Assembly: GCA_026545765.1 (NCBI GenBank)
Contig: CM048844.1
Span: forward strand, 23,072,237 to 23,136,236
Direction: 5' to 3'
Length of the DNA: 64,000 bases
DNA from: Plantago major
Taxonomy: Eukaryota > Streptophyta > Magnoliopsida > Lamiales > Plantaginaceae
The notes under the pieces were generated by a model, which was given only the letters and a program-made list of their open reading frames with translations, did not search any database and was not told the origin of the DNA. The translations under genes were made by a program, and so were the position numbers. Below, one piece after another: positions 23,414 through 33,689 of the stretch. Each line of letters starts with the position of its first letter. Position 1 is the stretch's first letter.

Positions 23414-23917
23414 TCACCAATTATATACTTTCCTGTAAGTACGCGGTGCATTATAATCACTCGCAATCCACCAACCATCCGGTTGGATAAACCAGATACA
23501 CGTATAGGGTTCACTGTCCAATCTACATTCTTGAGCAAGATTATTGTTAAAGATTGAGTGAGCATCATTCTTGGTATTATTCCATTTGAATCGACAGAAG
23601 AAGTTGGTTGTCTTCAAGAAGTTCATCTTAAAACTCCAACTGAAAATCTGATTCTTGTGCAGTGTGCGATACATATCATCATCTTTTGAGTAGCAATGGC
23701 AATCCAATGGAGCATTACCCGGAAAGCTGTCCACGATGAACACCTGGAATCTAGTGCCTGGTGAGAAGTTAGGCGAAGGGGCATTTGCCATAGAATCGTT
23801 TTGTGATGTTGATGGTGCCAGTGTTACTCCGGTTGAGGAGAAAGCAAGATCTACATGTTGGATCAGCAATACAACCAACAGAGTGTTACTTAAGATGATA
23901 CTACTTTCTCTGTTCAT
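23414..23917 (-). CDS. S-protein homolog, copy B
   Basis: Intronless, 167 residues, starting MNRESSIILSNTLL. An in-frame extension of 24 codons upstream is rejected because it crosses the leader region shared by all copies. Signal peptide about 1-28, linker 29-55, then the SPH domain with LDCHCYSKDDD, TTNFFCRFKWNN, QECRLDSEPYTCIWF and the terminal RTYRKVYNW. Cysteines at 73, 75, 108, 131 and 140. It is the close partner of copy A: much of the core is identical, while differences cluster in the linker (SSTGVTLAPSTSQ against SSTGITQAPATAR) and the last strand. Secreted ligand-like protein of unknown role. Same orientation as all other copies. Confidence 0.92.
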   Translation of the reverse strand: MNRESSIILSNTLLVVLLIQHVDLAFSSTGVTLAPSTSQNDSMANAPSPNFSPGTRFQVFIVDSFPGNAPLDCHCYSKDDDMYRTLHKNQIFSWSFKMNFLKTTNFFCRFKWNNTKNDAHSIFNNNLAQECRLDSEPYTCIWFIQPDGWWIASDYNAPRTYRKVYNW

Positions 23918-23976
23918 GTTGATTTTTTTTTCTAATCTTTTTGTTTTGTGTGAACTTGTGCATCGTAAACGTTCAT

Positions 23977-23984
23977 TATTTATA
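23977..23984 (-). promoter_or_regulatory. TATA box of SPH copy B
   Basis: Minus strand TATAAATA, 60 bases upstream of the ATG at 23917, in the same context (GTGTATAAATA) as in the copies at 31.4 and 33.7 kb. Confidence 0.65.
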
Positions 23985-24238
23985 CACACAACATGAATGC
24001 AATACTAACTTCTTAAATTACCATTAATCTCGCTACCTTTTTCATCAGTCAAAGATTATGAATTATACACTTCTATATGGTTATACACACAAAATATTTG
24101 AAAGTTGCCTTAATTTCATGTCTAGTCAAAATAGTCTTTATTTATTTTCCAGACTAGCTCTATGTGCACGTGTACCACATGCAAAATATTTAAATGTAAA
24201 ATTAATCAAAATTGAACTACATTAACATGATCAGTATG

Positions 24239-25172
24239 CAGGAGCGGACCAAGAAAAAAAATTAATTACCCTGGAATAATCGAGAAAACAATTTAATTAT
24301 ATAGTTTTCGTAAACTGGTAGCTATAAATTGAATTAGAGAGATCATGAATTTGAAATTTATATTAAGTAAAACATAAAAAAAAAAAAAAATGATAAAGAT
24401 AGACATCGAAGTGTACATGGCGAAGAAGAAAAGGAACGCTAAAATGATAAGAAAAATAATTAAGAGACCATACAATTCCACATGTAACGGCACATAACAA
24501 AAGTGAAATTGTACATGGAAAACTAAAAATCATAAGAGAAACAATAACATTTTTCAAGAAAAGGAAAAAAGAGAAAAATCACAAATGTATTTAAAGTAGA
24601 AAACGAAAATCGTTGGAAGAAAAAATTGATGATATTATTATTCTGAGTAGAAGAGAAAATAATTTAAAAAAAAATCATACTAATTTACAAGAGAAATGGT
24701 ATTATATGTGGTGAAATTCTTGTAAAAATCACGATTATTAGTAATATGGACAAATTCATATTATTTGGATTTTATTATTATTTCATAAAATCAAGTGTGT
24801 TACAATAGTTACTCTCTTAGGCTTCATTTGGTTTGAGGGGAAATGGGGAAAAGAAAAAAAATAAGGGGAAATAAGATAAATAAAACTATTTCACAAATTA
24901 AATGGAAAAAATGAAAAACCATCAAACTTCAAGAAAATAATTGATTTAAAAAAAGAGATTAACAAAAGAAAAGTGAAAGGAAAAAAATGCTAATAACAAG
25001 AATTGAACCCCGGTTGTTGGAAATGGGGCAAAGCGCACTGAAGTTCTTTCCAACTGAGTGAGCACATAGTTAATTTGTATTCGTTTACTGAAACATATAA
25101 ACATAATTAATTTTTTATTTTGGCAATTGTTTCGGGGCCACCCACCCTAGCCATGGAATGGGTCCGCCCCTG
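24239..25172. mobile_element. Non-autonomous hAT element, 934 bp, with a tRNA-like internal segment
   Basis: 12-bp terminal inverted repeats (CAGGAGCGGACC and its partner GGTCCGCCCCTG, one mismatch) are flanked by an 8-bp target duplication (TCAGTATG at 24231-24238, CCAGTATG at 25173-25180, one mismatch). Ends and duplication length are those of hAT elements. No transposase. It lies just upstream of the SPH-B unit. Confidence 0.85.
24996..25072 (-). other. tRNA-like segment inside the hAT element
   Basis: Minus strand reads GTGCTCACTCAGTTGGAAAG (A-box-like) and, about 40 bases on, CCGGGGTTCAATTCTTG (B-box-like GGTTCAA). It resembles a decayed tRNA or the head of a tRNA-derived SINE. No convincing cloverleaf was built by eye. 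Confidence 0.35.
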
Positions 25173-25180
25173 CCAGTATG

Positions 25181-26430
25181 TGTGTATTGACTATTTTCAT
25201 ATCATTTCAGCAATTAAATAAGTACCATAAAACCATCTTGAAGTTGATAGAAGCAAAGTTGTAAAACAATCCAATGTTTGAGTGTAGAGAGACCTGACAC
25301 TCCGCACCGATCAATCACGTCCATAGCTACTCCAAACAAACTGTTGACAAAATCGTTGTAAATGTTACACCCACTGCTCATTCATTTCTGGAACCACCCT
25401 GAACATCTTCAAAGAGGGTGAATTACATTTCCCCCTAATAAATTTACTAATAACATCGCAATCTCTGACATTTAAAGAATAACATATTATTTCATATAAT
25501 TGTACATAAATTACAAACCAGTCCAAAAATTTAAACATTTCCTTTTCATTTGGTTTTATTCTTTTCCTTTTATTTATTTGTTTTAGATTTTTTATTTTCT
25601 AAATTTAAATAAGAGTAAGACACGTATCCGTTCTAAATTTAAAAAAAAAACAAAAAAAAATATTTATTTTTTCCAGATTAAGTCATAATGTGGCGCATGT
25701 CCTTATAGGCATTTTGGAATTTTTAAATAAATATTATTATTATTTTTTAAATTAATTTATGAGATTAAAAGGGAAGCCAACACACATCCAACGCGTAAAC
25801 TAACATGGCGCATGAAAATCAATTGCCAAATCCGAGAAAAAAACAACTAGAGTTTAAGGTTTATATTGAAAGTCATTGATAAATATATATAAAATACTGA
25901 GCCATTAAGTGGTACATAAACTGGAGGTGTCTTACTCTGTTATATACTTTTTTAAAAATTTCCAGCAATTTACATTTTTATTTTAATAAAATTCCATTTT
26001 ATTAAAAAATTGTATCCCAAGAAATTACTATCACTGCCCATATTTTTTTTCAATTTACCTTAAGTTGGAGGAGGTGATGGTGGTGGATGATGGTTAAATA
26101 AAAATAAAGGTAAGAAAAAGGAAACTAGAAAATTCAAAGGTTTAAAGTAAGGTCATGTTTGGATGGTAAGCTTTGAAAATAGAAAATGGTGTAATTGTTA
26201 AAATGTTAAGTACCTGGATGAGTGAGAGGTGTTTATTAGGGGGGAAATGTAAATTTCTCCTTTCGAAAATCATTTCTTATTGTAGCACTTTTGGCATGAA
26301 AATTTTGCATGTAAGTATTTTTGCATGAAACCAAGAATAGCAGAAGCAAGTCATAGAAATGTTAAACCAATGCAAATATAAGTGTGTAAATACTCAGCAA
26401 GGTAAATAAAGTAATTAATAAGTTGCATAA
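25181..26430. other. AT-rich intergenic DNA without a recognisable gene
   Basis: Low-complexity A/T runs, no coding frames with motifs and no clear element ends. Two unrelated stretches near 26040-26250 look like host or MITE-derived DNA (e.g. CATGTTTGGATGGTAAGC). Confidence 0.4.
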
Positions 26431-26439
26431 AGTAAATAA

Positions 26440-26733
26440 TACAAATCTTTATAGTGCTATCCGAAGGTGGCGTAATCCTTCAACCAATCCACTCGCCTTT
26501 TCTCATGACTTGAAATTCATTAAGATAGATATTGAGTTCTCCTTACAATAATCCTATCCCTTTATTTACTTTTACACTAGGTTCCCAACCATGTGTTCCC
26601 CTAAGTTATTTCCCGGCTTTCTCAGCCAAGTACTTCCTGTACTCATAAACCTTTGAGCTATTCCTTAGTTTTCCAAACTAAGTACTTCCTGTGCTCAGTA
26701 ACCTTGGAGTTGTTCCTTAGTTTGGTATAATCA
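26440..26733 (+). mobile_element. Fragment of an LTR-type repeat shared with 61.8-62.1 kb
   Basis: Blocks such as GGTGGCGTAATCCTTCAACC, CCTTACAATAATCCTATCC and CAGCCAAGTACTTCCTGTAC recur in the same order at 61790-62130. The family is uncertain, with copia SIRE/Maximus-like the best guess. Fossil fragment; the solo LTR at 26734 inserted at or in its right edge. Confidence 0.55.
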
Positions 26734-26880
26734 TGTAGCGCTTATAACATTTTATAGACAAACCAAGGAAAATATGACTCGCATTACTTTAGGTCTTTCT
26801 TTTAACATAAATGCATGATTATAGACTGTAATTCATGAATGCATGGACTTATAATTTGTGTGCTTAAAGAACAAATACAG

Positions 26881-27130
26881 TACTCCTTCCGTCCCGTTTA
26901 TGTAGGCACAAATTTTTCCGCGTTGTTTTTAAGACGATCAATAGTTTATTGTTTGTTGGTGGAGTAAAGAAATGAGAAAATACGAAAGATAAGAGAGAGA
27001 AATGATAAAGAATGAACAAAATATAAGATAGAGAGGTTAGTGGGGTTTACTGTTTTACTATTTTAGGAGGTTGCCTAAATTAGTGAGACGTTCCAAAAAA
27101 GAATAATTACATTTTTTAGCGGAGGGAGTA
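26881..27130. mobile_element. Stowaway-like MITE, 250 bp
   Basis: Left TACTCCTTCCGTCCCGTTTA, right end TAGCGGAGGGAGTA. Inserted in the solo LTR just after its first 150 bases. Confidence 0.75.
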
Positions 27131-27999
27131 GAATCATAAACATGACTAAGACTACATTATCATTCGAAAACTCATTATTCTCTTTATCCGAAACTCAATC
27201 GATTCGATTCGGTCAATTTAATTGATTCGATTCTATTTTGTTCAGACGAAGAGAACAGAGCCTCAGCATAATAACATTTCTTCTAAACAATAATCTGAAA
27301 ATAAGCTTTTAACCTTTCAACATGTTATGTTCTCAAAATCCATCACAGTAACAAATTCATAACTTAATACAATTCAAAGAATGACAAATATTCCATTGCA
27401 AAGATTCATATTCACTCACACTACAAACTGATCGGTCCAGAGACAAAACAACAATCAAGAATCAAGCTAACATGCTAATTCATGCACATCTAATCAACCA
27501 ATTTCACAAGATAACAAATTGTACAGTACATAGATGACCGACCTGACCTGAAGCAATTTAAGAAGATCAGACAAATCAATTGACACACATATAGCATCTA
27601 AACTAAACCTGGGCGGTTAGGCTAACCGCCGGTTAGATGTAATGAAAAAATTGCCATCGGTTACGATTTTCTAACCGGCGGTTTCGGTTCGGTTACGGTT
27701 ATAGATGGTTAATAACCGTACGTTTCATAACCGTCAAACCGCCGATTTTAAACCGTCAGTTAGTCGGTTTTGAACCGCCGATTTGTTTAAAAAAATAAAA
27801 TAAATGTGTTAATTTATTTATTACAAAGACTTACTTAATAATTATTTGGCCAAACAATTTTGCAAAAAAGAAAAGGGGGTTTACACACCTACTAAAAAGT
27901 TTAAATGGGATTTGCAAATATTTTTTATGAAGTGTGTAAGGCTCTTTTTTATTAGAGCAAAATTTTTTTACAATAAAACCTTTTGGGCTAATTTGAGTT

Positions 28000-29490
28000 T
28001 ACATTATAACCTTTTTTTTTTTTATTATTTTACACAAAAAAGTTTATAAAAAAATTGACTTGACACAAAGGTTGGATGGCAGTTAAGTTACCGTTAACTT
28101 ATTTTTAAATTACACCAAAACCTTTGAAAAAACTTGTACTCGCCACCATAACCTTTCTATATAATAATAATAATAATTTTTTTTTGAAAAATTTAAAATT
28201 TTATTCCAATCAAAAGAATACCAGAAGTGTTCCGGAAAATAAGGATTACAATGCGAGTCACAAACCAACAACGACACTTTACTTTACAACTACAAATGCT
28301 AAACAACAAACCTCCTATCCCATATAATTATTGTTAATATTGTCGTCGTCGTTATTGTCTACCAATATAAACAATATTAACGAGCATCCATTAAACTTAA
28401 TATAAACAATATTAATGAGAATCCATTAAACTTAAAATAGAATGATCAACTCTTATCACTCACTCCATAAACATGATACACTAGTGTATTTTGTCTACCA
28501 AACACACTTTCTTCATTTGTTCGCTAAATATAACAATAATTTTCTTTTATGATAAATATATCAATAAGATACTTCATAATTATATGGTGAATGTCAAATT
28601 CCAGAGTACACGGATAATAAATGATACTCCCTCAATTTCAGAAAAAGTGTTACATTTTGACTTTGACCGGTCAACTGTCTTCGAGTTTGACCACAAATTA
28701 CTCATAAACGATAATAGTAAATAATTTAATAAAATCATATAATAAAAATTTAATTACTAAATTTTCATTATATAATTTTAATAATTTATTTATTAATATC
28801 GTTTAAGAGTAAATTGTGGTCAAACGCGGAGACAGTTGACCGCAGAATAGTAAAATGTAACACTTTTTCTGAAATTGAGGTAGTAAAATTTATTAGTATA
28901 CTAATTGGCATTCATATGTTTTCTTCTATCTATAAAACTAATTGTTCGAACTCTCTTAACATTCCATCCCTCCTAGTTGCTTCAATAAAATTACAAAAAA
29001 GAAGGCACCAAAATTATATGCTCGTTCCACATATATGAGTAGCTTTGTGCCGTTTTTTAGATCCAAACGCAGGAAGATATACAATTGACATAGGCTTATA
29101 TACAGTGCCTTAAATCTCTACACTAAACCAATAAATTCTACGAAGAATTTGATTGTAAAAAGCAAAAGTCATGCCGAATACGATGCATAATCCAACCACC
29201 ACTATACCAGCAACCTCAAACAATTCATGCGAACATATATTTTGATAACTAAAACTAGTGATTAAGAAAGGTTCTGCTGTGATTTAAAAAACTGGAAAAA
29301 AATTTTGGTAGCGGGTGCAAATTTTTTAAAAGGTTTTAGTGTGATTTAAAATACAAACTTAACGGCCGTCAATTTTTAGTGTAACGTCAAAATTTTGCTA
29401 AACGTTTTAGTGTGAAATGAAAAGAAAAAAAAAGATTGTGGGGTAAGTTCAAAAACGGGCAAAAGTTATTAGTGTAAAAAAAAAGTTTCC
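28000..29490. mobile_element. MULE-like element with long inverted arms (nested in the hAT)
   Basis: The left arm contains AGTTACCGTTAACTTATTTT and TTACACCAAAACCTTT; the right arm carries the inverse, GGTTTTAGTGTGATTTAAAA and AACTTAACGG. Arms of at least 150 bases without coding capacity fit a Mutator-like MITE. Exact ends not resolved. Confidence 0.45.
28625..28885. mobile_element. Stowaway-like MITE with long near-perfect inverted arms
   Basis: Left TACTCCCTCAATTTCAGAAA and right TTTCTGAAATTGAGGTAGTA are almost perfect inverse copies, and the match continues through AAGTGTTACATTTTGAC. It is the youngest-looking MITE in the window and the innermost layer of a four-level nest. Confidence 0.85.
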
Positions 29491-29960
29491 TCTTTTTATT
29501 ATTAAACAAGTGTAAAACATTTATTGTAAATGATATATTTACTTGGTCAAAAGAATTGGAAAAAATTATATATTTTTTACTTTCAACCCGTGGTTAACTG
29601 TCGGTTTGACGGTTATTCACGGTTAACCGCCGGTTACGTAACCGTAGGATAACCGCCGGTTTAGCCCACGGTTGACGGTTAGAAAAAACATCAACCATAA
29701 CCGAAACCGTCGGTTATGGTTGGATTCCTTCAACCGGCGGTTACGATTGACCAACAGTAACCGTATATTCGGTTCGATTTTCGGTTACGATTGATGTTTG
29801 GTCGGGTCTAATTTAAACTACCTCAAAACTAGACCTGTTTTAGAAGATCATCACATAAAGCCGTCAAAACATCATCATCTATATATCACAAATTAATATC
29901 TTATAGCGTGTATGAAGTCCTAGGAAAATTTGCATACAGCATGAATAATAATTTAATAAC

Positions 29961-30448
29961 TGTTAGATAAATTTATATAAGTGGATTAATTCCACACCCC
30001 TCTATAAGTTCGAGCTTTTAGATGAGATGGAATTCTATCATGGTATCAGAGCCTCTGGCTCACGCCCAACCTGGGTTCGAATCTCCACGGAGACAATCTC
30101 CGCCCCATATTAAATTTCCACTCGAATGGCCTCCCCAAAGAGGTTGAAATCGGCCACGAGTGCGGGGGAGTATTGGAGTATTAATATAAATTACTAGATT
30201 CCACACCCCTTTATAAGTTCGAGCTTTTAGATGAGATGGAATTCTTTCATGCATATGAACCTCAAGGTTCAGGGATCGAATCCCTCCATCAACATCTCCA
30301 CCCATATTAATTATCCACTCGTTGGGCCTCCCCAAAGAGGTTGAAATGAGCCCATGAGTGAGGGGGAGTGTTAGATAAATTTATATAAGTGGATTAATTC
30401 CACACCTCTTTATAAGTTCGAGCTTTTAGATGAGATGGAATTCTATCA
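29961..30448 (+). mobile_element. TRIM retroelement with three LTRs, duplication ATAAC
   Basis: Three copies of an about 80-bp LTR (TGTTAGATAAATTTATATAA to GGAATTCTATCA) at 29961-30040, 30171-30249 and 30369-30448 enclose two internal segments of about 120-130 bases. The first internal segment begins with TGGTATCAGAGCC, the initiator-Met tRNA primer site. Both internal segments end in a polypurine tract (GGGGGAG). The whole is flanked by ATAAC on both sides (29956-29960, 30449-30453). It has no coding capacity, as usual for TRIMs. The LTR-internal-LTR-internal-LTR order suggests unequal recombination. Looks structurally whole. Confidence 0.88.
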
Positions 30449-30982
30449 ATAACAATCGTATAAAAGTGATGAACCTTAAATGAACTTGTATATAATATAA
30501 CATATCATTTTAATAATTAACAAATAAATATGAATTTTAAGGGAACTTGCCTTAATATACTTAAGCAAAAGCAACATGAGCAAGCTCACGAACCTTCAAA
30601 TCACACGTACGCAGCCAGTTACCTCTTTGACTAATGTTGACGTCAAACTATATCGATGTTGATGGAGAAGAGTAGAAGAATTCAATTGATAAGAATTGAG
30701 AGACGGTTGAGTGGCGCAGTGGCGCTGATCATCACTTGTATGTGTTTCTAGTACGCACATGGTATGTCAATAGGCCTTGCAACTTACTAGTAGGCTTTAA
30801 TCATGTTTTAATTGTGTTTAAAGTCTAATAATTGTTTGGGTTTGGCTGAACAAAAGAAGTTGGACTGAGTTGGAAGGAGTAAAATGTTAGGAAATGAGTC
30901 ACACTTTACGAGGAACTACGCTTAAAAGCTCGATTTGCTCTAAAATGACTAAATTCGTTTATCGAATTTTTAGGCTGTTACA

Positions 30983-31393
30983 AATCAATATTTTTTCTCT
31001 CAAATTCAAGAATCATAAAAATAGGATTAATCAAGTATAACATGTTAAATAAGATATTTTGTTGATATGTAATTAACTATACACCATCTTAACTTTACGG
31101 TAAAAAACCAATCAAGCTTCATTACACGAAAAAGCTCATACTTATATTCATATCTAAATACATTCTTTTCCTACGTTAATCAAAACACAAACAAAAGAAA
31201 TTTTCATAATTATTCGGTAAACACAACTTAATACCATAAACATGACTCCTCGTTGTTCATACCATCTTCATTTGATTTTAGGTTAATTAAACAAAAATAG
31301 TACAAACTTATCATCATATAATTAACTATAATAATATGTTGCCCAATCGCACAACTTTCCCTACTAAAATAAACCAAAAACTTCAACCTCGAA
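30983..31393. other. 3' flank of SPH unit C
   Basis: CAAATTCAAGAATCATAAAA and CAAGTATAACATGTTAAATA are repeated at 32970-33022 beside copy D, and AATCAAGCTTCATTACACG is repeated at 33315. It is part of the duplicated unit; no gene. Confidence 0.55.
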
Positions 31394-31897
31394 TCACCAA
31401 TTATATACTTTCCTGTAAGTACGTGGTGCGTGAAAATCGGTCGCAAGGTACCAACCATCCGGAGCGATAAACCAGATACATGTATAGGGATCTTGGAGTC
31501 TACATTCCTCAGCAAGATTTTTGTTGAAAATGGAATGAGCATCATTCTTGACATTATTCCATTTGAATCGACAGAAGAAGTTGGTTGTCTTAAAGAAGTT
31601 CATCTTAAGATCCCAATTGAACGTTTGATTCGTGTGCAGAGTGTGATACATATCATCATCTTTTGAGTAGCAATGGCAATCCAATGGAGCATCATCAGGA
31701 AAGTTGTTCACAATGTACACGTTGAATCCAGCACCTGGTACGACTTTTGACCACTTGTCGGATGGATAAAGAGCATTTGAGTCGTTTCGTGCTGGTGCTA
31801 CTGCTGCCTGGGTTGAGGCGAAAACATGATCTCCTTGTTGGATCAGCAATAGAACCAGCAGAGTAGTACTTAAGATGATAGTACTGTTTATGTTCAT
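31394..31897 (-). CDS. S-protein homolog, copy C
   Basis: Intronless, 167 residues from MNINSTIILSTTLLVLLLIQ (signal peptide, predicted cut near residue 27). A longer in-frame start at 31951 is unlikely since it would lie upstream of the TATA-proximal leader shared by the copies. Linker with YPSDKWSKVVPG, then FNVYIVNNF, LDCHCYSKDDD, TTNFFCRFKWNN, EECRLQDPYTCIWF, APDGWY and RTYRKVYNW. The five-cysteine pattern is as in the other copies. The sequon NNT seen in copies A and B reads NNV here. It forms a close pair with copy D and is clearly more distant from A/B. Secreted ligand-like protein; partner receptor unknown. Confidence 0.92.
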   Translation of the reverse strand: MNINSTIILSTTLLVLLLIQQGDHVFASTQAAVAPARNDSNALYPSDKWSKVVPGAGFNVYIVNNFPDDAPLDCHCYSKDDDMYHTLHTNQTFNWDLKMNFFKTTNFFCRFKWNNVKNDAHSIFNKNLAEECRLQDPYTCIWFIAPDGWYLATDFHAPRTYRKVYNW

Positions 31898-31951
31898 ACT
31901 GGATTTTTTTTTCTTTTGTATTGGTCTGAATCGTGTAATGTAAATGTTCAA

Positions 31952-31959
31952 TATTTATA
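31952..31959 (-). promoter_or_regulatory. TATA box of SPH copy C
   Basis: Minus strand TATAAATA, 55 bases upstream of the ATG. Identical context in copy D. Confidence 0.65.
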
Positions 31960-32257
31960 CACAGGAATGGATACTAAGTTTGTTAATTGCCATTACTCTC
32001 GCCAACTTTTCGACAAGTAAAATTTTTATGAAATATAAAGTTACCTTAATTTCATGTAGTCAAAATAGTATAGTATTTATACATCCTATATTTTGCACGT
32101 CTTTAATTAGTACTTATTTGAAAGGACGATTCATTTCCAAATCTTAGCAATTGAACCTTATAATTTTGTACTTTTAGAATAATTTTTCGGTGTTCAAATT
32201 TGGTACTTCTGAGTATATTTCTCTCAAATTCAAGAATTATAAAAATAAGAATAATTA

Positions 32258-32951
32258 TGTAGCACCCATCATTTTTAATAGACGATGGGCTAAGGAAAAT
32301 ATGACTCGCACTAAATCATGAGCTTGTAAATTTGACGAACTTGACTTTTGAAAATTTTAAAACGTAGTTCGACGCCTTGTACATACTTATACTTTACATG
32401 AAATTCTCAAAGATATTTTCATGAGCTAGTAAAGTTATGCAGCAGAACTATAAATAGCTAAGTGTTTTCGAAATTACAAAGTCTTTAAATTCATGAAAGT
32501 CAAAATGTAAAGATGCTAATGTAATGATGATCACCGTTGCGGGCCTGCGGCAACGCTCCACTCCAATTAGCCTGCTCCATACCTAAAATATATATTTTCT
32601 CCGTCCTGGGAATAGCTTTCCGTTTACATTTTTTGTAAAGAAAATAAGGTATATAGTACTTTTGGATAAAATAGTACTAGAGAATCCATCAAATTGATTT
32701 TTAAAGTTGAAAGTTGAATAAAATAATGTTAGTGAGTTTACTTTGTGTATATTCTTAATGTTAAAGTTGGATGATTGATTTTCAAAAAAGAAAATGGGAA
32801 GTTTTGTTTGGAACACCCAAAATGGCAAAATGGCAAGCTATTCCCGGGACGAAGGAAGTATTATTTTAGAAAGGGGTCCGTCGTGATAAGTGACTGTGCA
32901 AAACTCCATACACGTGGCATGACCTAAAGGCTTATATTCATATCTATTACA
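32258..32951. mobile_element. Partial LTR of the 26.7/39.9-kb family, split by a MITE
   Basis: Begins TGTAGCACCCATCATTTTTA and follows the 39892 LTR start (AAGGAAAATATGACTCGCAC, GACGAACTTGACTTT). After the MITE it resumes with TTTTAGAAAGGGGTC and CACGTGGCATGACCTAAAGG, then ends near TTACA at 32951. Clearly shorter than the full LTR. Fossil fragment. Confidence 0.6.
32597..32860. mobile_element. Stowaway-like MITE, about 260 bp
   Basis: Left CTCCGTCCTGGGAATAGCTT; right AAGCTATTCCCGGGACGAAG with GAAGTA. Near-perfect inverted ends; inserted in the LTR fragment. Confidence 0.8.
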
Positions 32952-33022
32952 AAATTTTAACCTTTCATCAAATTCAAGAATCATAAAAATAGGAATAATC
33001 AAGTATAACATGTTAAATAAGA

Positions 33023-33262
33023 TACTCCCTCCGTTTCGGGTTAAACTTCTCACGGGTCCGGGCACAAATTTCAAGAGAAAGTGAATAGAGTAGAAGAGAT
33101 GGTGATAAAATAGGGAAATAGTGAATAGAGCATGAGAGATAGTGGAAAGTAGGATGTATATTGAATAAAATAGGAAAAAAATTTGCATTTAAGAGATAAG
33201 AAGTTGAAATTGAGACGTATCAAAGTGGAATGCGGGAAGTTGAAATCGGAACAGATGGAGTA
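33023..33262. mobile_element. Stowaway-like MITE in the 3' flank of SPH-D
   Basis: Left TACTCCCTCCGTTTCGGGTT; right GAAATCGGAACAGATGGAGTA. It interrupts the flank that is continuous beside copy C (GATATTTTGTTGATATG there), so it arrived after the C/D duplication. Confidence 0.8.
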
Positions 33263-33689
33263 TTTTGTTGACATGTAATTGAATATGCCCCATGAATAAC
33301 TTTACAGTTTAAAACCAATCAAGCTTCATTACACCGAAAAACCTCATACTAGTATATATTTCTATCCTTTAAGACATTATTTTCTACGTTAATCAAAACA
33401 CAAAGAAAATAAATTTATAATTATTCAGTAAACACAACCTAATACCATAAAGTAACATGACTCCTCGTTGTTCATACCATCTTCATTTAATAAGTCAATT
33501 AAACAAAAATATTACAAGCTTATGCATGCATCATATATAATAACTATAATAATATGTGAGGTTGTTTGTCAAACGATTATAATTGCGTAAATTTGGTTAA
33601 AAACACATATTTTAACTTGGTTTCTTGATTTTAATCGCAGTCTGGTAATTCGATCACTACTAAAATAAACCAAAAACTTCAACCCCGAA

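Larger units (their letters stand above)
27603..29810. mobile_element. Non-autonomous hAT-like element, 2.2 kb, with nested insertions
   Basis: The ends are arrays of AACCG/CGGTT-type motifs: left TAAACCTGGGCGGTTAGGC, right TTGATGTTTGGTCGGGTCTA. Flanked by an 8-bp duplication, ATCTAAAC (27595-27602) and ATTTAAAC (29811-29818), one mismatch. Subterminal CGGTTA repeats occur on both arms in inverted order. Interior disrupted by a MULE-like element and a Stowaway. Confidence 0.75.
26734..30982. mobile_element. Solo LTR holding three later insertions, 5-bp duplication AATCA
   Basis: Starts TGTAGCGCTTATAAC and ends TTTTTAGGCTGTTACA, with AATCA on both sides (26729-26733 and 30983-30987). Its sequence outside the insertions matches the LTR at 39892-42695 (AAGGAAAATATGACTCGC at the start, GGGAACTTGCCTT and CGAATTTTTnGGCTGTTA towards the end). 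Insertions: Stowaway 26881-27130, hAT stack 27603-29810, TRIM 29961-30448. Without them about 1.3 kb remains. Fossil. Confidence 0.75.

Noticed and set aside
23918-23989. 24-codon extension of SPH copy B
   Set aside because: Covers the leader just below the TATA box and lacks equivalents in copies A and D; the hydrophobic signal peptide starts at the internal Met.
27603-27800. CGGTTA-rich stretches as telomere-like or centromeric repeats
   Set aside because: They occur only at the two inverted ends of an element with an 8-bp duplication, so they are hAT subterminal repeats.
30071-30092. tRNA gene suggested by GGGTTCGAATC
   Set aside because: Lies just after a TRIM primer-binding site; no acceptor or anticodon stems could be paired.
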